A stretch of 64,000 nucleotides of DNA from Tectiglobus sp965223355 (GCA_965223355.1 CBDCWE010000003.1:248001-312000), one strand, 5' to 3'. Positions 44,572 to 53,730 are shown, counted from the stretch's first letter. Made by a program: numbers and translations. The notes: generated from the sequence alone by a model not told the origin.

Positions 44572-45780
44572 GTGTCGTGGGATTGGGACAAATTCTGGAG
44601 TCGTCTGCAAGACAACGCCACTGAAAGCATGATCGCCTTCGTCATCGTCGTCGTGTTTGGCTGGGGACTGAGACGATCGTGGCCGGTGATTATGAAATGG
44701 CTGCAAAGCAAACAGAAACTGCGTGATGAAATTGAGCGTCTCGAAGGCCTCATCGCCAAATTGGAAGGGCGAATAAACACCGCGCTAGGTGCTGTGGCAC
44801 GCGTCCAGGAGAACGGGTATCGGCGCGAAGGCCACGGGATCTGGCTCAAGCTGCCGATCGTCAAACCCGACGACTATTTCAGGTTCACGCGCGGCACGTG
44901 CATCCCGATCTGGGTCTTCGCCAATCTCAAGGGCGGGGTTGCCAAGACAACAAACGCAGCAAATCTGGCGGCACACTTTGCATCGCAGGGCGAGCGTGTC
45001 CTTCTCATCGACCTGGACTACCAAGGCAGCGCATCTTCGATGGGCCTGCGCGATCACGTCAGAACGCGCGTTGACCAAGACTGTCGGGCGACACGATTGA
45101 TCGACGGTGGCTACCGGCCCCATGATCTATTCGATGAAAACTGGGCACCGTCGGTCGGCAAAGACGGGATGGTTAAAGTTGAGAACTTTCGCCTTGTCTC
45201 TGCAGCGTGGGATCTTGCTGCCGCCGAAAACCGCCTGATGGTCGAGTGGCTCCTCGGCGCCCGCGACGATGATATTCGGTACACGCTGGCCGAACTCCTC
45301 CATGACGAGCAGGTGCAAGAGCGCTTCAGCCGGATCATCATCGATGCGCCGCCACGACTGACCACCGCGTGCGTCCAGGCGCTCTGTGCGGCAACGCACG
45401 TTTTCATTCCCACGGTGCTGGATCAACTCTCGGTGGAAGCCGTACAGAATTTTGTCGGGCAGGTCGCAACACTAAAGAAGCACAACATATGTCCCCACAT
45501 CCACATCGGCGGGATTGTTGGCTACCGATCAGGGCAGGCGCTTCGTCAAATCCCCGACGCCGAGGAGGCCATATTCAAGACGCTTCGAGACGCTCAATTG
45601 GATGAAAATCTGTATGATTCCAGGGAGACGGTGCCTCATAATCCACTTCTTGCGGAATCAGCGGGAGAAGTGATTGCTTATTTGCGCTCGGACAAGCCGA
45701 GGGAGACGAGGGACGTCAAGGCGGTTTTTGTCAGGCTTGCCCAGTCGATCGAAGAACGGATGACCAATCATGCAAGTTAG
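44572..45780 (+). CDS. Membrane-anchored ParA/MinD-like ATPase
   Basis: 402 residues from the GTG at 44572 (GGAGGAG six bases upstream). One transmembrane helix near 19-38 (SMIAFVIVVVFGWGLRR) and a charged coiled-coil-like stretch (about 44-80) precede a ParA-type ATPase. Its deviant Walker A is KGGVAKTT at 120-127, with LIDLDYQGSASS and the Walker B strand RIIIDAPPRL. ParA proteins position cargo; a membrane tether at the N-terminus is unusual. Its end overlaps the next gene by 11 bases. The setting beside a tRNA and insertion sequence suggests an accessory system such as defence or transport. Confidence 0.83.
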   Translation: MSWDWDKFWSRLQDNATESMIAFVIVVVFGWGLRRSWPVIMKWLQSKQKLRDEIERLEGLIAKLEGRINTALGAVARVQENGYRREGHGIWLKLPIVKPDDYFRFTRGTCIPIWVFANLKGGVAKTTNAANLAAHFASQGERVLLIDLDYQGSASSMGLRDHVRTRVDQDCRATRLIDGGYRPHDLFDENWAPSVGKDGMVKVENFRLVSAAWDLAAAENRLMVEWLLGARDDDIRYTLAELLHDEQVQERFSRIIIDAPPRLTTACVQALCAATHVFIPTVLDQLSVEAVQNFVGQVATLKKHNICPHIHIGGIVGYRSGQALRQIPDAEEAIFKTLRDAQLDENLYDSRETVPHNPLLAESAGEVIAYLRSDKPRETRDVKAVFVRLAQSIEERMTNHAS

Positions 45781-46411
45781 CGCCACCAGGTCCGCCATTC
45801 AGGCATACGCCGCGGATTTGCAGAGCCGTGAAGGAACACCGGCATCGCAAAGGGAAGCCGAAGCACTGACTTTGCTGCTGGATGCCTTCAAAGGAAGTCT
45901 TCGCCAACCTTTCAACGAGTTTTCCAAGATCGTAGGACGGGCGGATATCTCGCCAAGCATGGCATCTGACGTCGATACGATTTCAGTTGGTGAAGCTTTA
46001 CAACCGCTTAGGCGGCTGCATCAACTGATGTCGACGATCGCAACACCATCCCGGCAAAAAGATGTGGGCTTATTGATAAAGTTATTGCTACCTTGCGAAT
46101 CGGTTAGTATCGGGCAATTCGTTTCTGCCGTGCAGAGTGCGCGTCGCGGCCCCACAACGAGGCCTACGATGTCGCTCGACGAGCTGAAGCAGAACCTCGA
46201 TGCGTCGCTCGGCGACGATCAGAAATTCAAACCAATTCTTGCGCAGCTGCGCCTGCTGAGCGAAGCGGACTTCGCAGAGGTGGCCCAAACGGCGCTGCGG
46301 GTTCCGTTCAAGGACAAGAAGCAAGGACTTGAGCGCCTGTCTCGCTTGCACAGATCAACGCGTGCACACCGCCTGAAGGAACGGGCAGCCGGAGATCGCT
46401 CGGCAGCGTAG
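45770..46411 (+). CDS. Partner of the ParA-like ATPase, unknown family
   Basis: 213 residues, soluble and mainly helical by appearance. It starts inside the end of the ATPase gene (11-base overlap), so translation is coupled and a physical partnership is likely. The N-terminal half (SREGTPASQREAEALTLLLD) is acidic and the C-terminus is strongly basic (HRSTRAHRLKERAAGDRSAA), which could contact nucleic acid. I do not recognise any family or catalytic motif. Confidence 0.75.
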   Translation: MQVSATRSAIQAYAADLQSREGTPASQREAEALTLLLDAFKGSLRQPFNEFSKIVGRADISPSMASDVDTISVGEALQPLRRLHQLMSTIATPSRQKDVGLLIKLLLPCESVSIGQFVSAVQSARRGPTTRPTMSLDELKQNLDASLGDDQKFKPILAQLRLLSEADFAEVAQTALRVPFKDKKQGLERLSRLHRSTRAHRLKERAAGDRSAA

Positions 46412-46446
46412 AGCGCCGAACCTCAGGTTGGAACCGTTCGGTTTCA

Positions 46447-46620
46447 TTCGAACACGCTCAAAGCAACCTCTGAACACGTCACGAGTTTTGAAAGGCCGCT
46501 GCCCTTTGGTCGGGTTATCAGGGCTGAAAGCGCTGACCTATCGCCGCTTTGCGCCGGTCCATGCAAAGCTATCCGCCCCTCAAACTCCCCGATATGGCGT
46601 CCCGATAACGTTCGGTTTCT
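46447..46620 (-). repeat. Dispersed palindromic repeat, family B copy 5 (decayed)
   Basis: GCAACCTCTGAACACGTC, GGTCGGGTTATCAGGGCTGA, CCTATCGCCGCTTTGCGCC and CCGCCCCTCAAACTCCCCG keep the family B order, but most hairpins no longer pair well. It fills the 325-base gap between the ParA-like operon and the methyltransferase gene. Confidence 0.6.
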
Positions 46621-46736
46621 TTCGCACAATTTGATCGCTGCTGGCGGTTCCGAATCGGGATCAGGCGGTCAGGATGGCGCTCAGCTCCCTCGGTCAAGTC
46701 AAATCCATTGAAGCGGTCATACCAGACTTACCAGAC

Positions 46737-47471
46737 TTAACCGCAGAGTTTGCAATGGATGTCGTGCCAACCATCCGGCAAGCCTCGAGCGACATTCTCT
46801 TGGGATTGTTGTTCGACCCGTTCGATTGCGCCTTTTATTTGCGGCAAATCCAGCCATTCACCTGGAAGTTCACGACCAAACAATCCACTCATACTATCCG
46901 TGAAATCTGCACTCACATAGGTTCCTTCGAGTGGTTCCAGTGGCGGAGCTGGTAAGAATCCTTTGCCTTGGCGCACCAGCTTGAACTCGCAGTAATCGAG
47001 TGCGGTCAGTATGGTCAAGATATCTTCCCAATCGGGATTTAATTCGAAGGATAAATACTGAGGGGCATATTGTCTGTCTAGAGTTGATAGCGCGCGCCTC
47101 TCAAATCCCTCGATATCAATCTTCAAATAATAGGGTGTGCCACGCCTTTTAAGCATGGCGCTTAGCGGCTCGGTTTCTACCAGTATTTCTGAATGGCTAA
47201 AGCGTTTTGTGGCCTTCCCGACCCTAACAAACGAAGACCATTCGCTGAACTCGTTGCTATAGAATGTCAGAGTCTCAGATACGTCCGATATCCCTACATT
47301 TTCAACGACAAGTCGTCCGTCATCGACCTCTTGCGTAAATCTCTCAATCATTGCGTCGCACAGTTCTGGATTGGCTTCGATAGCGACAACGCGAAATCCT
47401 TTTGCCAAGTAAAATGCGGTGTCGTCTCCGTTATTTGCACCGACATCGAAAATCAAATGATTCTGAGTCAT
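46737..47471 (-). CDS. FkbM family methyltransferase
   Basis: 244-residue SAM-dependent methyltransferase. It has FDVGANNGDDTAFYLAKG near the N-terminus, IEANPELC as the acidic loop, and YYLKIDIEGFERRAL, the FkbM signature. These often O-methylate surface sugars. ATG at 47471 has AGAGGAG eight bases upstream; the longer start is a GTG. The coding sequence is clearly richer in A and T than the rest of the window, suggesting recent acquisition. It is convergent with the ParA-like pair. Confidence 0.88.
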   Translation of the reverse strand: MTQNHLIFDVGANNGDDTAFYLAKGFRVVAIEANPELCDAMIERFTQEVDDGRLVVENVGISDVSETLTFYSNEFSEWSSFVRVGKATKRFSHSEILVETEPLSAMLKRRGTPYYLKIDIEGFERRALSTLDRQYAPQYLSFELNPDWEDILTILTALDYCEFKLVRQGKGFLPAPPLEPLEGTYVSADFTDSMSGLFGRELPGEWLDLPQIKGAIERVEQQSQENVARGLPDGWHDIHCKLCG

Positions 47472-47586
47472 ACGGATAACTCCTCTTTGGAAATCCACTG
47501 GAATACTCGAAATCCGTCAACCGATCACACTGGCCGCGGCTCAATCCCCTGCTCCGGCGATGTCAATCGTCTCGGCAGCGGGCGGC

Positions 47587-47720
47587 TAGATCATCGTGCT
47601 TTAAGTTGGAACCGCTATTGCGGTTCCAACTTAAAGCACAAAGATGATCGCCACTTTAGAGGCGAGCAACCTGCCTTTATTTGGGATCGTTCCGATTCCG
47701 AATAAAGGCAGGTTGCTCTA
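47587..47720 (-). repeat. Double-hairpin repeat, family A copy 8
   Basis: Complete (134 bp) in reverse orientation, CTAGATCATCGTGC to GGTTGCTCTA. Hairpin 1 has a TTTATTTGGG variant making one G-T pair. Its end TA is the TAG stop of the FAD oxidoreductase gene. Confidence 0.93.
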
Positions 47721-49010
47721 AGCGCGACCCGCAGTGCGGTCCTGCAGACCGTAGAGCCCGATCATCAGCGGCATAAACCACGGTTTGCCGGTGTAAAACG
47801 GGATCGATGCAGGTGGCGGCGCCTCGAATGCCGTGCGGCCGCGCTCCCTATCGCCGAGGACTTTGTAGGCCGCCTTGGCGCCGAGCCAGCGCGCCCACAC
47901 GACGCCGGAACCGCAATAGCCGCAGGCATAGTAGGCACCCTCGTGCCGGAAGAGCCGCGGAAGTTCATCGCGGTTGAAGGCAACAAATCCGTTCCACGAC
48001 TTCTCGAATGCAACACCGTCCAACTCGGGAAAGATTTGCACCAACCCGCGCCGAATGTGCTCGGCGTTGACGGCCGGGTCTTTGCCGAACATCCGTTCGC
48101 GCCCACCAATAATGATCCGCGTGCCATCAGGAGAGGGACGATAATAGCGATAGAGTTTGCGCGTATCACCAACGGCCCGCCCCTTCGGGATCAGATGCGA
48201 CATCAGATTGGGGGACAGCTGCTCGGTCGCGATAATGCGGCTGATGACGGGCACGATTCGCCGTTGCATCCAGGCGAACGCAGCGTCCGCATAACCGTTA
48301 ATCGCAACGATTAGATCGCGGCTTGTCACATCGCCCCGTGCGGTTGCCACGGAGAAGTCGCGCGCGCCCCTTGCAATACCGGTGACCGGCGTTTCGCCAT
48401 GCACGATGGCCCCGGCCTCGATAGCCTTGCCCAGCATGCCGGCATGCAGCTTCGCCGGATGGAGATGGCCAATATCCGGCAACACGACGCCGCCGTGATA
48501 GAAATCGCTGCCGACTTCTTCGTGCTGGCGCGACTTTTCAACTGCATAGGCGCCGACATCGAAGTATTTGTTCAGCAACTCGGCATCTTGCGCCAGAGCC
48601 TCATAGTCCGCCGCCGTAACGGCGCCGGTGAACCGACCGTTCAAGTTGTAGTCGCAGTCGATCCCTTCCTCGCGAACGAAGCGCCCGAGGTCTTCACGCG
48701 CCGCATGGGCTTCCCGGTAAAGAGCAACGCCGCCTTGTTCACCGTACTTGGCAATGGCCTTGGCGAGGCCGGTCCGGATCGAGGCGCTGAAAATCCCGCC
48801 GTTACGCGTTGAGGCACCCTCACCGGGCCTTTGTTTGTCGAACACCTGCACCGATCTGCCCGCCCGGGCCAGCGTCAATGCCGCCGACAGGCCGGTATAG
48901 CCGGCGCCGACAACGACCGCGTCGCACGACGATGAAACCGGTGTTTGCGGCAACTCGGGCGGCTCGGCGGCCTGCCACCAGAACGGTCGGCTGAGCTTGT
49001 CATCGGACAT
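47718..49010 (-). CDS. FAD-dependent oxidoreductase (DAO family, PuuB/OrdL-like)
   Basis: 430 residues. The FAD dinucleotide motif is VVVGAGYTGLSAALTLA at residues 32-48, and RNGGIF and the C-terminal substrate segment with YYACGYCGSG fit gamma-glutamylputrescine oxidase-like amine oxidases. The substrate is unknown; no polyamine genes are adjacent. ATG at 49010 starts MSDDKLSRPFWW, matching the family; the frame to 49094 is not used. The TAG stop is formed at a family A repeat boundary. Confidence 0.88.
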   Translation of the reverse strand: MSDDKLSRPFWWQAAEPPELPQTPVSSSCDAVVVGAGYTGLSAALTLARAGRSVQVFDKQRPGEGASTRNGGIFSASIRTGLAKAIAKYGEQGGVALYREAHAAREDLGRFVREEGIDCDYNLNGRFTGAVTAADYEALAQDAELLNKYFDVGAYAVEKSRQHEEVGSDFYHGGVVLPDIGHLHPAKLHAGMLGKAIEAGAIVHGETPVTGIARGARDFSVATARGDVTSRDLIVAINGYADAAFAWMQRRIVPVISRIIATEQLSPNLMSHLIPKGRAVGDTRKLYRYYRPSPDGTRIIIGGRERMFGKDPAVNAEHIRRGLVQIFPELDGVAFEKSWNGFVAFNRDELPRLFRHEGAYYACGYCGSGVVWARWLGAKAAYKVLGDRERGRTAFEAPPPASIPFYTGKPWFMPLMIGLYGLQDRTAGRA

Positions 49011-49776
49011 GGCGGGATACTTTGGACATCGCTGGGTGCTTTGCTTGACAAGGTTTGACAGGAGCATTTGCTGACATCTACATGCCAGATACATCTACAT
49101 ATCAGAACGTTGAACCTTAAATCGAGATCAGTTTTGTTTTCAAGCGCTGCACCGGACCGGCACAAGAGTAGCGCAGTTCGCAGCATCTGTCTTTGCAGTC
49201 AACGCGGCACGTGTCGCGATCATGCGACACCGCATCAAAGTCGCCATCTTGCTGATCATACTGATCACACTGATCGCTGAAAGCTGCCAATGGCAGGACA
49301 TTCGCCCTTGACCGAACAGACGGATGCTACGCCCGCCGTGGCCGAACCACGCCGTCAGATGCGGCATTATCACCTCGGCGTCAAGGCGCCGAGGCCCGCG
49401 CCGATGTCGGATGCCAAGGCATGGCGCGCGGGCAGCGTATTGGCGCAACATCGTTGAAGCGGAGGCCGCCGCCGCGGACGATCCGGTGCAACACAACGCC
49501 AATCCCAAACCGTTGCGATGGACGAAAACCGAAGGCCGCCGGGTAGCGTGGACGGTTGGCGATCAGCAGTTTCTCGTGCAACCTGCCGTTCAGAGCTAGC
49601 CCGGACCAGGCCGCTGCCCGGCTTGGCCATCCAAAGCCCATGATCTCGTGGCAATTCGGCGGGATCAGGGACATCGGGGACACCGGAAGCATCGGGGACG
49701 GCCGCACTGACGGCCGCCTGTGGAGCCTGTGATCTCACCCGATTGCAACCACACCAGTCGTGCTATAATCGCCCGC
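49011..49776. other. Long non-coding stretch with transposase remnant
   Basis: 766 bases without an intact gene between the FAD oxidoreductase and helicase genes. The first part is AT-richer. A possible transposase remnant lies at about 49492-49530 and a GC-rich family E-like palindrome at 49596-49668 (CCCATGATCTC core). Confidence 0.45.
49492..49530 (+). pseudogene. Possible IS630-family transposase C-terminal remnant
   Basis: The frame reads HNANPKPLRWTKT, which resembles the HNA-x-PKPF-x-WTK motif near the C-terminus of IS630-type transposases. Flanking residues do not extend the match. If real, it is a trace of a TA-targeting transposase, which is relevant to the TA-flanked repeats in this window. 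The evidence is a single short motif. Confidence 0.3.
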
Positions 49777-52155
49777 ATGGCCATGAGTCGAAAGCAACCC
49801 GAGGCAGTCGCGCCCAGCGCACCGCAGCACCTCAGTATTTCCGAGCGCGCGCTGCAGGCCGGGGCGCCGTCGCCCGTGCCCACCTATCTCGAGGGCCTCA
49901 ATGCCGCCCAGCAATTGGCGATTCAGTCGCTTGATGGCCCGGTCCTCGTTCTGGCCGGGGCCGGCACCGGCAAGACCCGCGTACTGACCGCACGAATTGC
50001 CCACATCCTTGCGACAGGTCGGGCCTATCCCTCGCAAATCCTGGCGGTGACCTTCACCAACAAGGCCGCGCGCGAGATGAAGCATCGGATCGGCGGCTAT
50101 GTCGGCGCCGCGATCGAGGGCATGCCGTGGCTTGGCACGTTCCACGCAATCGGCGTTCGTATTCTGCGGCGGCACTATGAACTGGTCGGGCTCAAATCCG
50201 GGTTCACGATTCTCGATACCGATGACCAGATCAGGCTGCTCAAGCAGGTTATCGAGGCGGAAAACATCGACAAGGACCGCTGGCCGGCGAGGCAGCTGGC
50301 CGGCTTGATCGACAACTGGAAGAACCGCGGGCTGACACCCGACCGCGTTCCGCAGGGCGAGGCATATGCGTTCGCCAACGGTCAGGGTGCGAAAATTTAT
50401 GCCGCCTACCAGGCCCGCCTCAAGGACCTCAACGCGGTTGACTTCGGCGATCTGCTGCTCGAATGCCTGCGCTTGTTCCAGCAGCATCCGGACGTGCTCG
50501 CCGACTATCATCGCCGGTTCCGCTACATCCTTGTCGATGAATACCAAGATACCAACGTTGCCCAGTATTTGTGGCTGCGCCTCCTTGCCCAGGGTTCCCC
50601 CAACATCTGCTGTGTCGGCGATGATGATCAGTCGATTTACGGCTGGCGCGGCGCGGAAGTCGACAACATCCTGCGGTTCGAGGCGGACTTTGCCGGGGCG
50701 ACGGTGATCCGTCTCGAGCAGAACTACCGCTCGAGCGGACACATTCTGGCCGCCGCATCAGGCCTGATCGCCCACAATCAAGGCCGTCTCGGCAAAACGC
50801 TGTTTACCGACGATCAGGACGGTGAGCGCGTGGCCGTGACCAGCGTCTGGGATGACGAAGAGGAGGCGCGCGGCATTGGCGAAGACATCGAGGCGATGCG
50901 CGCCAACGGCCACGCGCTCAGTGAAATCGCAATCATGGTGCGGGCCTCGTCACAGATGCGCGCGTTCGAGGACCGCTTCGTCACGCTCGGCCTGCCGTAC
51001 CGGGTGGTTGGCGGGCCGCGCTTTTATGAGCGCCAGGAAATCAAGGACGCTATCGCCTATTTCGAAATCACGCTCAATCCGCTTAACGACCTGAAGTTCG
51101 AGCGCATTGTCAACGTTCCCAAACGCGGCATTGGTGATACGTCGGTGCGTCGCCTGCGCGAGCTGGCCAGGGCGCGCGGCCTGTCGATGTATCACGCAGC
51201 GCGCGCAATCGTCGACACGGAAGAGATCGCCGGCAAGGCGCGGCGATCATTGGCATCCCTGTTACAGAACTTCGAGCGCTGGCATCACCAACTCGACAGC
51301 CAACGCCAGACCGATCTTGCCGAGATGATCCTCGATGAGAGCGGCTATACTGCAATGTGGCAGGCCGACAACAGCCCGCAGGCCCAATCGCGGCTGGAAA
51401 ACCTCAAGGAACTGATCCGGTTCATGGATGAGTTCGACACGATGGCCGGCTTTCTCGAACACGTGTCGCTGGTGATGGATAGCGAGCAAGCCGACGACGG
51501 CGAGCGGGTCACTCTGATGACTTTGCATGCGGCCAAAGGGCTTGAGTTCGACACCGTGTTCCTGCCCGGTTGGGAAGAGGGCCTGTTCCCGCATCAGCGC
51601 GCCCTGGACGAGAGCGGACTGGCAGGCCTCGAAGAGGAGCGGCGTCTGGCCTACGTCGGCCTGACGCGGGCGCGCAAAATGGCAAAGATCTCGTTCGCAC
51701 AGAACCGGCGCGCGCGCGGTCTTTATCAGTCGGCGTCACCTTCCCGGTTTGTCGATGAGCTGCCTGAACGCCACGTCGAGGTTCTCGAAAGCCGCAGTCC
51801 GTTCGGCGGCGCTTATCAGAATTTCAACAAGGGCTTCGCCAATCCATACGGTGCCAGCCGGTTCGAGCAAGGCCCTGCGGTGTTCGAAAGCCATTATGAA
51901 ACACCGGGCTGGCAGCGTGCGCAAACGCAATGGCGCAAGCAGGGCGCCAAGAGCAGGCGCGGCCCGGTGCAGATCGAGGGTGAACTGGTTGCATCTTCAA
52001 CGGCGGCGACGTCAGCGTTCGTGGTTGGCGCACGCGTCTTTCACCGCAAGTTCGGATACGGTGAGGTTGCAGAGGTCGACGGCAACAAGCTAACCGTCGA
52101 CTTCGACGACGCCGGCCGCAAACGCGTGGTTGATTCGTTTCTCCAGGCCGCCTAG
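49777..52155 (+). CDS. UvrD/PcrA/Rep family DNA helicase
   Basis: 792-residue SF1 helicase. Motif I is AGAGTGKTRV (60-69), and the Q-motif LNAAQQLAIQ precedes it. TFTNKAAREM, DEYQDTN, GDDDQSIYGWRGA and the late motif LMTLHAAKGLEFD follow. It unwinds DNA in repair and replication restart. The C-terminal region ends with a small Tudor-like domain (FGYGEVAEVDGNKLTVDF) as in PcrA/UvrD. ATG at 49777 (MAMSRKQ) is preferred over 49720. The TAG stop is the start of a family B repeat. Confidence 0.93.
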   Translation: MAMSRKQPEAVAPSAPQHLSISERALQAGAPSPVPTYLEGLNAAQQLAIQSLDGPVLVLAGAGTGKTRVLTARIAHILATGRAYPSQILAVTFTNKAAREMKHRIGGYVGAAIEGMPWLGTFHAIGVRILRRHYELVGLKSGFTILDTDDQIRLLKQVIEAENIDKDRWPARQLAGLIDNWKNRGLTPDRVPQGEAYAFANGQGAKIYAAYQARLKDLNAVDFGDLLLECLRLFQQHPDVLADYHRRFRYILVDEYQDTNVAQYLWLRLLAQGSPNICCVGDDDQSIYGWRGAEVDNILRFEADFAGATVIRLEQNYRSSGHILAAASGLIAHNQGRLGKTLFTDDQDGERVAVTSVWDDEEEARGIGEDIEAMRANGHALSEIAIMVRASSQMRAFEDRFVTLGLPYRVVGGPRFYERQEIKDAIAYFEITLNPLNDLKFERIVNVPKRGIGDTSVRRLRELARARGLSMYHAARAIVDTEEIAGKARRSLASLLQNFERWHHQLDSQRQTDLAEMILDESGYTAMWQADNSPQAQSRLENLKELIRFMDEFDTMAGFLEHVSLVMDSEQADDGERVTLMTLHAAKGLEFDTVFLPGWEEGLFPHQRALDESGLAGLEEERRLAYVGLTRARKMAKISFAQNRRARGLYQSASPSRFVDELPERHVEVLESRSPFGGAYQNFNKGFANPYGASRFEQGPAVFESHYETPGWQRAQTQWRKQGAKSRRGPVQIEGELVASSTAATSAFVVGARVFHRKFGYGEVAEVDGNKLTVDFDDAGRKRVVDSFLQAA

Positions 52156-52331
52156 GCAACCTCTGAAATAAGTCCGAGGTCCAGGGGATCATCCCCTGGT
52201 CGGGGTGTTTGAGGGGCTGAAAGCCCCTCAAGGATCGCCGCACAGCGGCGATATGTTAAGGGCTCTGCCCTTAACGATCCCGCCAAAGGGCATTGCCCTT
52301 TGGAAACCGGTGGCTTGATCAGGGGACTTTA
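52153..52331 (-). repeat. Dispersed palindromic repeat, family B copy 4
   Basis: The most complete copy, from TAGGCAACCTCTGAAATAAG to GATCAGGGGACTTTA. Hairpins: CCAGGGGATCATCCCCTGG, GAGGGGCTGAAAGCCCCTC, ATCGCCGCACAGCGGCGAT, TTAAGGGCTCTGCCCTTAA and CCAAAGGGCATTGCCCTTTGG (described in order). Its first TAG is the helicase stop and its last TA starts a family C end. Confidence 0.87.
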
Positions 52332-52357
52332 GTGGTCTCAATCACCTAAAATGGCGA
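52330..52357 (+). repeat. Family C type end
   Basis: TAGTGGTCTCAATCACCTAA then AATGGCG, sharing its TA with family B copy 4. No opposite end is found nearby. It is in the leader of the nucleotide-sugar dehydrogenase gene. Confidence 0.55.
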
Positions 52358-52372
52358 TCAGAAGGTAAAGTT

Positions 52373-53653
52373 ATGAGCGAACGAACGATTGCCGTCATTG
52401 GATTGGGATACGTCGGATTACCCGTGGCATCATCGTTTGGACGCGCAGGACTGCGTGTCATCGCGTTCGATATCGACGACAACCGCATCAAGGAATTGCG
52501 CGCAGGAACGGATCGCACACGTGAAGTCGACCCACGCGACCTGCAGAGTTCCAATTTACATTTTACCGCTGATGAAGCCGACCTTCGCGATGCAAATTTC
52601 TTCATCGTCACGGTGCCAACGCCAATCGATAAGGCCAAGCGGCCATCCCTCGTGGCGCTGACAAGGGCCTCTGAAACCGTCGGGCGAGCGCTCAAACGGG
52701 GTGATATCGTCGTCTATGAGTCAACGGTTTATCCCGGAGCAACGGAAGAAGACTGCGTACCGGTGCTCGAACACCATTCCAAGCTCAAGGCCGGAACCCA
52801 TTTCACAGTCGGTTATTCGCCCGAGCGAATCAATCCGGGCGACAAGGCGCACCGTTTTGAGACGATTACAAAGGTGGTCTCGGGACAGGATGCCGAGACG
52901 CTGGAAGAAGTCGCGCGTGTCTACGGCCTCGTGATCAAGGCCGGGATCCACAGGGCACCCACAATCAAAGTCGCAGAGGCGGCAAAGGTTATCGAGAACA
53001 CGCAACGCGATCTCAACATCGCACTGATGAACGAGCTCTCCACGATCTTTGCCAAGCTCGGCATCGACACTAAGGATGTGCTTGCAGCGGCCGGCACGAA
53101 GTGGAACTTTCTGCCGTTCTCGCCTGGCCTTGTCGGTGGTCATTGCATCAGTGTCGATCCCTACTATCTGACGCATCGCGCACAAATTGAGGGCTACAAC
53201 CCGCAGGTGATCCTGGCCGGCCGGCGCATCAATGATACGATGGCCGAACACATTGCGCGCGAAGGTATCAAGCTGCTCAACAAGAACGCGATTGAATCGC
53301 GCCGCGCCGTTATTCTCGGTCTGACCTTTAAGGAGAATGTCCCGGACATACGCAATACACGCGTTGTCGACATGATCCGAGAGTTCGAAGCATTTGGCCT
53401 CGAGGTTTTGGTCCACGATCCTTACGCAGACCCCGACGAGGTTTGGCGCGAATTCCGATTGGAACTGCATGATCTCGATGGAATTGAAGCGTGCGGTCTC
53501 GTCGCCATGACGGTCTCCCATGACGTCTACTTGGATCAAGGCTGGAGCCTGGTGGCCGGTTTGCTCGACCGTCGTAAGAGTGTGGTTATGGATCTAAAAT
53601 CTGTCCTTGATCGTGCAGCCTGTCCGGACGGTGTCATTTTGTGGCGACCATAG
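52373..53653 (+). CDS. Nucleotide sugar dehydrogenase (UDP-GalNAc/GlcNAc 6-dehydrogenase, TviB/WbpA-like)
   Basis: 426 residues. The NAD motif GLGYVG is at 10-15, ESTVYPGATEE near 115, and the catalytic Cys257 is in VGGHCISVDPYYL. This family oxidises UDP-N-acetylhexosamine C6 to the uronic acid for capsule or O-antigen. The HCISVDPYYL form and the YSPERINPGD segment match the TviB/WbpA/WbpO branch rather than UDP-glucose dehydrogenase. It may work with the UDP-sugar 4,6-dehydratase at 16-18 kb in surface polysaccharide synthesis, though not clustered with it. Confidence 0.92.
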   Translation: MSERTIAVIGLGYVGLPVASSFGRAGLRVIAFDIDDNRIKELRAGTDRTREVDPRDLQSSNLHFTADEADLRDANFFIVTVPTPIDKAKRPSLVALTRASETVGRALKRGDIVVYESTVYPGATEEDCVPVLEHHSKLKAGTHFTVGYSPERINPGDKAHRFETITKVVSGQDAETLEEVARVYGLVIKAGIHRAPTIKVAEAAKVIENTQRDLNIALMNELSTIFAKLGIDTKDVLAAAGTKWNFLPFSPGLVGGHCISVDPYYLTHRAQIEGYNPQVILAGRRINDTMAEHIAREGIKLLNKNAIESRRAVILGLTFKENVPDIRNTRVVDMIREFEAFGLEVLVHDPYADPDEVWREFRLELHDLDGIEACGLVAMTVSHDVYLDQGWSLVAGLLDRRKSVVMDLKSVLDRAACPDGVILWRP

Positions 53654-53679
53654 GGCTTTGCAGGTCGGAACGAAGACCA

Positions 53680-53730
53680 ACTGTGCCGCGTATCACGTGC
53701 CGCGTACCCTGTGCCGCGTGTCACGTGCTA
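53680..53730. repeat. Short tandem repeat
   Basis: TGTGCCGCGTATCACGTGCC is followed about 28 bases later by TGTGCCGCGTGTCACGTGC, two near-identical copies between convergent genes. They may form alternative hairpins at the transcript end. Confidence 0.55.

Noticed and set aside
42526..47471. Integrative island in tRNA-Leu
   Set aside because: No integrase gene and no second copy of the tRNA 3' end was found, so the accessory stretch cannot be called an integrated element.
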